From: Omnitrophica WOR_2 bacterium RIFCSPLOWO2_12_FULL_51_8
GTDB taxonomy: Bacteria; Omnitrophota; Gorgyraeia; Gygaellales; Profunditerraquicolaceae
Length of the DNA: 10,864 nt
Assembly (NCBI GenBank): GCA_001805895.1
Contig: MHHD01000020.1
Span: 1 to 10,864, forward strand
Direction: 5' to 3'
Of this stretch, positions 5,650 through 10,864 are shown piece after piece. Below the pieces are notes generated by a model. It was not told the origin of the DNA. It did no database searches and saw nothing but the letters and a program-made list of their open reading frames with translations. The first letter of the stretch is position 1. Each line of letters starts with the position of its first letter. Position numbers and translations under genes: made by a program.

Positions 5650-7558
5650 TCCACCCTTTCAAGATACTTAAGGCCCTCGCCCTTACGCGCCTGTTCCAGA
5701 AAAAACGCCTTTTCGCCAGCGCCGCCAGGCTCTCGTCTGCCTCCCTGAGGCTCAATTCTTCCGCCAGCAGTAAATTTTCCATAATCAGATTATTATATTT
5801 GCCCCACGGGCTGCTCAAGGACAATAAAATTTCTGCCGCCTTTTTCCGTAAGCCGGGGTTGTCCGCCAGACACGCGGCCGCCTCCCTCTTCAGCGGCAAG
5901 TCGCCTTTTTCCAGCACGGAAAAAACCAGCTCTTCATCGCAATACTTAAGCTTCTGCATTGATTTCAGAATCTCTATCTTAATCACCTCTCCGGAAAAAT
6001 TGAAGATATGTTTGACCACCGGCATGGAAAAACCGCAATCGCCGGCGATCAAATCTTCCACGATCTTAGCCAGAAATTCGATCTGCGCATGCCTTGCCTC
6101 CAACCGCTCATAAAAAAGCGGCAGATCCGCCGGGAAAAACCTCATGAAAAGCTTCAGCACGCATGAATTAAACTTCTTCTGGTTAAAGATCATATCCAAG
6201 TAAAAGTCCAGGCCCAAAAAGCTTTTTCGTAAACTGCCGAAAAGCTGCTCCAGGATGGGATCAGGGTCTTCCTTAAAGGCGGCCCCCTCGATGAAATTGG
6301 TCAGGCGCCTTTCCATCCCGCTGAAGATATCTTCTACCTCGCTCTCCAGCTTGATTTTTCTGTACAATATTCCCAGTACGTCCTTAAGGTAGACGAAGTT
6401 TTTTCCCGCGATTACCTGATTGCACTCGCGCGCAAGCGGCTCCGAGATCATTTCGAGCTTCTGGGGATCGGCCTCCTGCTCGAAGAGGTTAAGCAGGGCG
6501 AAGCGGTAATTCAACTCCAAGGCGCCCTGCTCGAAAGGCAGGTCAAAGGCGGATAAATCCTGGAGCAGGCCCTCCAGGGCCGCGCGGTATGGCGCGGGGA
6601 CAGCCGCGTCGGCGAAAATAGACAGCAGGCCCTTTGCCCTGCCGATCAAACGGGTGTTATCCTTTAACGTCCTTGCGCCGGCCAGTCCCTTAAGAGAAAA
6701 AGAGATTTTTTCCGCCTTTTCTTCACCGGCCAACCGGCTGAATAACCTCAATGCCCGGAGATTAAAATTAACGTCTTCGGAAATCTCCTTCCACAAAAGA
6801 AGCGCGAAGTCATCTTCCTGCAGGCCCTGGAACAGGTATCCCAATGCCGCAAAATCTGTGTCCGGGATATCCCGCTGTCTGGAAAAAAACCCAAATAAGG
6901 AACGGATACAGCGGGAGAATTCTTCCTTGAATCCTGATTTAAGAAAACCCAAGAAGCCGGACAGCGCCCTGCGCAATTCTTCGTTCTCGATGAAATCCTT
7001 GAGCTTGAATCTCTCCAGGATCCTGCCGAAATTTTCCACCACCTCCCTGACTTTAGCCGCCCCGCCCTTTTCCGCGGCTTCCTTAAGCAGGAATATCCAG
7101 ACATCGCTTAATTCCTCTTCGGTGTAACGCAGCAGATCAGAGTAATCCAGATCCTCGATAAGGATGCGCGGCTTTACCTGGTCGTCTAAGATATTATTGA
7201 ACCCTCCGGCTTTCAGGATCTCTTTGGTGGGCAGGGAAAGTTTGCTGAAAAACAGGGTTAATTCCTGGGCGCTTGCGCCCGGCCTGAATTCCACGCTCTT
7301 GATTTTGCGCAGGTGGAAGGCCTGGGCCAGTTCCGCATACAGCCGGACCTTTTCCCATAACCTCTCGTCCACGAATAATGATGCGGGGTTAACGACGATT
7401 TTGACGGGGGAGAGATACAGGAACAGCTGATCGAGCTTGACTTTAAATTCTTCTACGGATTTTAAGAAGTAGGGATGGTCTTTGACGTAGGCAAAGCCGT
7501 TGTTGATCGCGACGTGCAGGCTCTGGAAGAAATCGCCCAACGCCTCTTCTTTGTTCAT
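5633..7558 (-). CDS. 641-aa alpha-helical (HEAT-like) protein, operon partner of the HD-GYP-like gene
   Basis: I do not recognise a named family. The N-terminal 110 residues (HPYFLKSV at 28-35, KIKSVEFRPGASAQEL at 85-100) align without large gaps with the N-terminus of the downstream HD-GYP-like protein, so the two proteins share a domain. The rest is predicted mostly helical from its Leu/Ala/Lys/Glu-rich composition, and the last 150 residues or so show a HEAT/ARM-like rhythm of paired amphipathic helices. No signal peptide, membrane span or catalytic motif is seen, so a cytoplasmic scaffold or regulator is the likeliest role. The start at 7558 is bounded by an in-frame TAA four codons upstream, so no earlier start is possible; there is no clear Shine-Dalgarno. 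It overlaps the next gene by 17 nt. Confidence 0.8.
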   Translation of the reverse strand: MNKEEALGDFFQSLHVAINNGFAYVKDHPYFLKSVEEFKVKLDQLFLYLSPVKIVVNPASLFVDERLWEKVRLYAELAQAFHLRKIKSVEFRPGASAQELTLFFSKLSLPTKEILKAGGFNNILDDQVKPRILIEDLDYSDLLRYTEEELSDVWIFLLKEAAEKGGAAKVREVVENFGRILERFKLKDFIENEELRRALSGFLGFLKSGFKEEFSRCIRSLFGFFSRQRDIPDTDFAALGYLFQGLQEDDFALLLWKEISEDVNFNLRALRLFSRLAGEEKAEKISFSLKGLAGARTLKDNTRLIGRAKGLLSIFADAAVPAPYRAALEGLLQDLSAFDLPFEQGALELNYRFALLNLFEQEADPQKLEMISEPLARECNQVIAGKNFVYLKDVLGILYRKIKLESEVEDIFSGMERRLTNFIEGAAFKEDPDPILEQLFGSLRKSFLGLDFYLDMIFNQKKFNSCVLKLFMRFFPADLPLFYERLEARHAQIEFLAKIVEDLIAGDCGFSMPVVKHIFNFSGEVIKIEILKSMQKLKYCDEELVFSVLEKGDLPLKREAAACLADNPGLRKKAAEILLSLSSPWGKYNNLIMENLLLAEELSLREADESLAALAKRRFFWNRRVRARALSILKGWNVRKD

Positions 7559-7599
7559 AACGGCATTTTACCGCTAAACCGGGGAAGGCGCAATAACAA

Positions 7600-7628
7600 A
7601 ATCTAGTCGAGTGTAATGCGTCAGTCAA
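7600..7628 (-). promoter_or_regulatory. Predicted sigma70-type promoter for the helical protein/HD-GYP operon
   Basis: On the minus strand TTGACT (7623-7628) is separated by exactly 17 nt from TAGATT (7600-7605), 5/6 and 4/6 matches to consensus. Transcription would begin near 7593, giving a leader of about 35 nt before the ATG at 7558. The -35 box lies inside the left arm of the inverted repeat at 7614-7695, so the promoter may have been brought in or altered by that repeat. Confidence 0.45.
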
Positions 7629-7695
7629 CGGGGGATTTAGCGGGATTTGTCATTGCGAGGAGCGCGATGACACGCCCCCGTTGACTGAGGCATTA
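7614..7695. repeat. 82-bp hairpin element with 21-bp inverted arms
   Basis: The arms TAATGCGTCAGTCAACGGGG(G) at 7614-7634 and 7675-7695 match in inverse at 20 of 21 positions. Between them sits a second small hairpin, TGTCAT...ATGACA, whose sequence (tcattgcgaggagcgcgatga) resembles a widespread bacterial intergenic repeat. There is no T-run, so it is not a standard terminator. It covers the last codons of the XRE gene on one side and a -35 box on the other. Confidence 0.6.
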
Positions 7696-7868
7696 CTCCC
7701 CTTTTCTAATAGTTTTTTTATATGATATTCCTGCATCTTGTGCGGTTTAGTCTTGCCATTAAGCCATCTATTTACCGTGCAAAAAGAAACGCATAGGATT
7801 TCTGCAAGGTGGGCCTGAGTAATTCTCTTATTTAACCGATACTCTTCCAGTTTCTTGATCAAATCCAT
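7650..7868 (-). CDS. Small XRE-type helix-turn-helix protein with acquired tail
   Basis: This 72-aa protein has a compact Cro/C1-type DNA-binding domain: residues 17-37 (TQAHLAEILCVSFCTVNRWL) give the two helices with the typical A-x-x-L, the T-V-x-R-W recognition helix and the following NGKTKP turn. Residues 1-57 probably form the original protein. Residues 58-72 (SNASVNGG...) are read through the right arm and loop of the hairpin at 7614-7695, so they look like an accidental extension. The gene begins 20 bp after the Fic stop codon; an AGGAGG overlapping that stop lies 17 nt before the ATG, a rather long spacing. Being in the Fic operon, and with a palindrome at the operon promoter, it is a good candidate for its repressor. 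It could instead be a remnant of a larger regulator. Confidence 0.75.
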   Translation of the reverse strand: MDLIKKLEEYRLNKRITQAHLAEILCVSFCTVNRWLNGKTKPHKMQEYHIKKLLEKGSNASVNGGVSSRSSQ

Positions 7869-7888
7869 AAGGTTTTTCTTGCCGCCTC

Positions 7889-8623
7889 CTATGCCCGCAA
7901 AAGCCGTAAATAATCCTTTTGGGTCTCTCTTACCGCGCCTGCGATAAATTCCCTAAAATCCTTATCATCTGTGTGCGCTTTCTCTAATGCCTGTATGTAA
8001 TCTCTGCGTAGAATAGGCGGGATTATCGCTATGCAATAGCCCTTCTGCAATAAAATTAAGTTCATCGAGAGTCTTGCAACCCTGCCATTGCCGTCAATAA
8101 AGGGGTGTATAAAAGCTATTTTCTTATGGACTAATGCGGAGTATTCTACGGGGTGGTTTTTATTTTCTAAATCTTGAACTTTGCTTATAAACTCCCTCAT
8201 AAGTTCAGGGACTTGTTCCGGGCTTGGCAAGGTATATTTTGATCCGGAAATAAAAACTTTTTCCTTCCTGTATTTGCCTGCCTTTGTTTCGTCAATTCTG
8301 TAATAAAATAATTTATGCAGTTTCTTAATATCGCCCTCTGTAATTACCTTGCCTTTGGCTAACTTATAAATGTAGTCGTATGCTTCACTGTGCCCTAAGG
8401 CCTCGTAGTAGTCCTTTATAGGCTTGCCGCCTATGGTTATGCCGTCCTCTAACACAACCTTTGTCTCCGTTTCAGTAAGGGAGTTCCCCTCTAATGCGTT
8501 TGAGGTATAAGTCAACCCTACCCGGTAATATTCCTTTAATTGCTTGAGCGTATTCGGCGGCAACGGCCTATAAGCGTTAATTTCTTCTTGGAGTTTATCT
8601 ATTTCATTCAATATCTCGTTCAT
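7889..8623 (-). CDS. Class II Fic-domain AMP-transferase with N-terminal inhibitory helix
   Basis: The 244-aa protein carries the complete Fic motif HPFIDGNGR at 173-181, with catalytic H173, the phosphate-binding DGNGR loop and R181. The flap region (FISGSKYTLPSP, 124-135) that docks target side chains is also present. Residues 41-47, SNALEGN, form the (S/T)xxxE(G/N) inhibitory motif preceding the core; in class II Fic proteins this glutamate (E45) blocks ATP from binding productively. By family knowledge the enzyme transfers AMP from ATP to hydroxyl side chains of a protein target and may also reverse this; the target is unknown. Many relatives have a winged-helix domain at the C-terminus; this one ends at residue 244 and a separate XRE gene follows. 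An AAGGGGGG ribosome binding site precedes the ATG. The function could be toxin-like or housekeeping. Confidence 0.92.
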   Translation of the reverse strand: MNEILNEIDKLQEEINAYRPLPPNTLKQLKEYYRVGLTYTSNALEGNSLTETETKVVLEDGITIGGKPIKDYYEALGHSEAYDYIYKLAKGKVITEGDIKKLHKLFYYRIDETKAGKYRKEKVFISGSKYTLPSPEQVPELMREFISKVQDLENKNHPVEYSALVHKKIAFIHPFIDGNGRVARLSMNLILLQKGYCIAIIPPILRRDYIQALEKAHTDDKDFREFIAGAVRETQKDYLRLLRA

Positions 8624-8650
8624 CTATCCCCCCTTCTAAAAGTATTGTTT

Positions 8651-8664
8651 ATTGTAGATACAAT
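8651..8664. promoter_or_regulatory. 14-bp perfect palindrome, candidate operator of the Fic-XRE operon
   Basis: ATTGTA-GA-TACAAT is two 6-bp inverted half-sites around a 2-bp spacer. It overlaps the downstream half of the -10 box and the probable transcription start, where a bound dimer would block RNA polymerase. A further half-site-like TATTGTTT lies just downstream (8643-8650). The size and symmetry suit a small XRE-family dimer, such as the one encoded by this operon; that pairing is inference. Confidence 0.55.
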
Positions 8665-8689
8665 ATAGCACTTTATATCAACCTGTCAA
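8662..8689 (-). promoter_or_regulatory. Strong sigma70-type promoter of the Fic-XRE operon
   Basis: On the minus strand, a perfect TTGACA (8684-8689), a 16-nt spacer and TATATT (8662-8667, 5/6 matches) precede the Fic start by about 40 nt. It is the best promoter match I see in the window. Confidence 0.65.
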
Positions 8690-8730
8690 GGCTAGTTCTT
8701 TTTAGTTTCGGTAACAATGGCTGCGGGTTT

Positions 8731-9350
8731 TTAAACTTCCGGGGAAAAGGTGAGGTAAAGTGTGGATGGGCCGGAGCCTGAAGTCTGGCGGCCGCCTACG
8801 CGCTTGGCCCAGTCAAGGCGCAGGTAAAATATTTCTCAATCAGGGATGAAGAAAACTACTTATTCCCTTCAATGGAAAGTTTACCCATCTTACCTTCTAT
8901 TACCTTTATTTCTATCCGGCCGTCTTTTATTTCCTGCTCGGGAAGAAAGGCAGCGGTAGTCAGGTAACCTTTTTCTTTATATTTGGCTTTTATTTTCGCG
9001 GTAATATCCTTAATATCATTGAAGGTAACCTGCTTGTTTAAGTACGGCTGATAGGCAAAAGAGAAATCTTCGGGCTTAAAAATCGTAGCGCCGGTAACCT
9101 TAACTTCTCTTAAGGTAAAGGAAAGGGCTTCTGGGGGGGGTGCGGCTTCTTTTTCTTTTTCAAGTTCTATTTCCGCGGGCTTGGCCTTCTTTTCTTCTAA
9201 GCGCTCTTTTTCTTCCTGGCTCTGAGATTTAAAACGCTCTACCTGCGGCCCGGCCTCCTGCCCCGGCGGAGGGCCTTCGGCAAAGGCAGGATTTGTGAAA
9301 ATGAAAACAACAAAAACCAATATGAACCTAAAATAAATGCCCTTATGCAT
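8731..9350 (-). pseudogene. Decayed TpsB/ShlB-type outer-membrane transporter: signal peptide, POTRA domain, internal deletion
   Basis: The intact part is 164 codons (8856-9350): a signal peptide ending AFA at about residue 24, a Glu/Lys/Pro-rich linker (35-75), and one POTRA domain of the ShlB/FhaC type (about 76-155, from FTLREVKVTGATIF to IEIKVIEGK). Full family members have about 550 residues with two POTRA domains and a 16-stranded barrel that exports a partner protein. Here the frame meets TAG at 8856 exactly where GNK-Y-FS is expected, and the same frame goes on FSSSLIEKYFT like the start of POTRA 2. Then another frame gives LRLDWAKRVGG...LYLTFSPEV and stops at 8731, resembling a barrel's last strand. 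I infer a nonsense mutation plus a large deletion near 8825. TAG also ends neighbouring genes, so recoding is unlikely. A GGGAGGA ribosome binding site remains. Confidence 0.65.
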
Positions 9351-9374
9351 TATCCTCCCGCCTGCAGCCTATAA

Positions 9375-9532
9375 TGCTTAGTCAACTAAATAAGGGTTTG
9401 ATTTTTGCGCAGATTAGCACAGATGAGAAGATGCAGATGATCACAGATAACGTCTTAAAATATCTGCGGTCATCTGTTTCTTTTCATCTGCGATCATCTG
9501 TGCAATACAACTCTTATTTAAGTTACAATGCA
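9375..9532 (-). mobile_element. 158-bp palindromic miniature element, copy 2
   Basis: It is identical to 2372-2529 except for one base at 9377, in the same orientation and 7003 bp away. It is flanked by perfect 6-bp direct repeats CTATAA (9369-9374 and 9533-9538), different from those of copy 1. The loop is 9450-9460. It lies between the GltA-type gene and the transporter relic, 24 nt upstream of the latter's start codon. Confidence 0.75.
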
Positions 9533-9558
9533 CTATAATAATATAATCAACAACTTTG

Positions 9559-10864
9559 TCAACCCTTTTGTTCCAGGTAATTGATGATCGCCTGCGCGGC
9601 GCGCTTGGCCATGCCCAAAGCCTCAATCACCGTGCCTTCGCCTCCGACGATATCGCCTCCGGCAAAAACCCCCTTAATCGAGGTCTCCATGGTCTGCGGA
9701 TTAACGACGCAATCGCCATACTTATCGGTTTTCAATGCCGGGGTGGCTTTAGTAAGCACCTGATTTGCCCGCAGGCCGACGGCGATGATCGCCAGGTCGC
9801 AGGGAATCTCAAAATCGCTTCCTTTAACCGGCATTGGCTTTCTCCTGCCGGAACTATCCGCTTTGCCAAGCTCGCAGCGCAAACAACGCAATTTCCGCAC
9901 TAAACCGTCTTTATTGCCGCTAAACTCCTCGGGCCTGGCTAACAAGCTAAACTTTATCCCCTCCTCTTTTGTATGCTCGATCTCCAGCCGGCGCGCCGGC
10001 ATTTCCGCTTCGCTGCGGCGATAAAGTATAGTAGTATCCGTCTCTCTACCGCTCATCTTCTGCAATCTTAAAGCTACCCTGGCCGCATCCATAGCGGTAT
10101 TTCCCCCGCCGATTACCACTACGCGCTTACCTATATTAACGGGGGTGTGAAACTGCGGGAATTTATAAGCCGACATTAAATTAACCCTCGTCAAAAATTC
10201 ATTGGCGGAATAAACGTTGCAAAGGTTCTCTCCGGGAATCCCCAGGAAAGACGGAGTGCCTGCGCCTAAGCCCAGGAACACGGCGGAGTAGCCTGCGAGA
10301 AAAAGCTCATCCAGCGCCTTGGTCCTGCCGACGATAAAATTACTTACCATCTCCACCCCGATATCTCTGAGGTAATCAATTTCGGAGTCCAGAATATCCC
10401 GCGGCAGGCGGAAAGGCGGGATACCGTAACGTAAGACCCCCCCGGTCTTATGCAGCCCCTCAAAGACGGTTACCTTTACCCCGGCGCGGGCCAGCTCCCC
10501 GGCGCAGCAAAGGCCTGCCGGCCCGGAACCCACTACCGCTGCCTTGCATCCGGAAGGTCCCTGGATGCCGGCAGCAACAGGCGCTAAATTATTCCGCATC
10601 CCGAAGTCTCCGGCAAACCTTTCTAAGAAATGGATAATAATCGCTGCGCTAGAGGCAAAGGGCAGGCCCTTCTTGGTCAGGACGCAGGCCTTGCGGCACT
10701 GGTATTCCGCCGGGCAGATCCGGCCGCAGAGTGAAGGAAAATTATTTTTTTCGCGGATGGTAAAATAAGCTCCGGCGTAATCCTGCTGGGTGATTTTTTT
10801 GATGAACGATTTTATGTCTATGCCCACCGGGCACCCGGCAATACAGGCGGGCTCCTTGCATTGC
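9559..10864 (-). CDS. gltA: GltA/GltD-type NADPH-dependent glutamate synthase small subunit-like flavoprotein (5' end outside window)
   Basis: The frame stays open past GTG at 10827 to the right edge, and the extra residues QCKEPACIAGCPV are the family's conserved N-terminal cysteine motif, so the true start is outside and the GTG is not it; 434 residues are visible. Numbering from that GTG: C34, C38, C44 and C48 complete the Fe-S cluster region; GSGPAG 100-105 with E123 is the FAD-binding fold; GGVLRYGIPPFRLPR 129-143 is family-typical; GGGNTA 240-245 is the NADPH-binding fold; the AGGD motif near 390 closes the FAD site. These proteins pass electrons from NADPH through flavin and iron-sulphur clusters, as stand-alone glutamate synthase (GltA), as the GltD subunit, or as NfnB beside NfnA. 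The gene upstream, outside the window, would decide between them. The cytoplasmic enzyme looks intact. Confidence 0.88.
   Translation of the reverse strand, partial: QCKEPACIAGCPVGIDIKSFIKKITQQDYAGAYFTIREKNNFPSLCGRICPAEYQCRKACVLTKKGLPFASSAAIIIHFLERFAGDFGMRNNLAPVAAGIQGPSGCKAAVVGSGPAGLCCAGELARAGVKVTVFEGLHKTGGVLRYGIPPFRLPRDILDSEIDYLRDIGVEMVSNFIVGRTKALDELFLAGYSAVFLGLGAGTPSFLGIPGENLCNVYSANEFLTRVNLMSAYKFPQFHTPVNIGKRVVVIGGGNTAMDAARVALRLQKMSGRETDTTILYRRSEAEMPARRLEIEHTKEEGIKFSLLARPEEFSGNKDGLVRKLRCLRCELGKADSSGRRKPMPVKGSDFEIPCDLAIIAVGLRANQVLTKATPALKTDKYGDCVVNPQTMETSIKGVFAGGDIVGGEGTVIEALGMAKRAAQAIINYLEQKG

Noticed and set aside
6654..7127. 157-aa plus-strand open frame opposite the helical protein gene
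   Set aside because: It is a shadow of the 641-aa gene: Ser/Asn-rich, with no recognisable domain, ribosome binding site or promoter.
8856..8858. TAG recoded as an amino acid in the POTRA gene
   Set aside because: The propeller, bL27-like and Fic genes all end with TAG, no suppressor tRNA or recoding signal is visible, and the downstream sequence is frameshifted anyway.
10825..10827. GTG at 10827 as the start of the GltA-type gene
   Set aside because: The frame continues upstream to the window edge and encodes the conserved CKEPACIAGCPV cysteine motif, so the real start is outside.

Overview
The window reads as bacterial genomic DNA with a strong minus-strand bias: one plus-strand gene at the left end, then eight minus-strand genes or gene remnants. 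A beta-propeller protein ending in a dockerin-like calcium loop, a two-partner-secretion (TpsB/ShlB-type) POTRA relic, a GltA/GltD-type flavoprotein and intergenic spaces crowded with palindromic repeats suggest an anaerobic Gram-negative bacterium. My best guess is candidate phylum Omnitrophota (OP3) or a relative. That is an inference from gene flavour; no rRNA or other phylogenetic marker is present to settle it.

Layout, left to right. 1-1763 (+): the 3' part of a large propeller protein with a truncated dockerin-like end. 1764-2105: no gene, but a 114-bp imperfect inverted repeat, a GGGACTGTCCC-type hairpin and a purine-rich degenerate repeat. 2106-2351 (-): a divergent ribosomal protein bL27 homologue. 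2352-2739: no gene, but a 158-bp miniature mobile element with 6-bp flanking duplications and a second palindromic element with perfect 17-bp inverted ends. 2740-4134 (-): a metallo-beta-lactamase/beta-CASP nuclease. 4147-4270: an older, inverted copy of the miniature element. 4312-7558 (-): a two-gene overlapping operon, in which a 641-aa alpha-helical protein and an HD-GYP-like phosphohydrolase share a homologous N-terminal domain. 7614-7695: an inverted repeat that forms the tail of the next gene. 7650-8623 (-): a Fic AMP-transferase plus a small XRE-type DNA-binding protein, behind a strong promoter with a perfect 14-bp palindrome next to the -10 box. 8731-9350 (-): a decayed TpsB transporter (POTRA relic). 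9375-9532: a second, almost identical copy of the miniature element. 9559 to the right edge (-): a GltA/GltD-type NADPH-dependent oxidoreductase, cut by the window edge.

Two functional units stand out. The Fic-XRE pair looks like a self-contained autoregulated module, with a class II Fic carrying its own inhibitory helix and a small repressor candidate. The helical protein/HD-GYP pair looks like a signalling unit in which the two products may share a ligand or partner through the common N-terminal domain. The most distinctive non-coding signal is the miniature element family: four CAGAT words at 10-14-10 bp spacing on each side of an 11-nt loop, exactly mirror-symmetric, kept even in the diverged copy. 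Each copy sits just upstream of a start codon.
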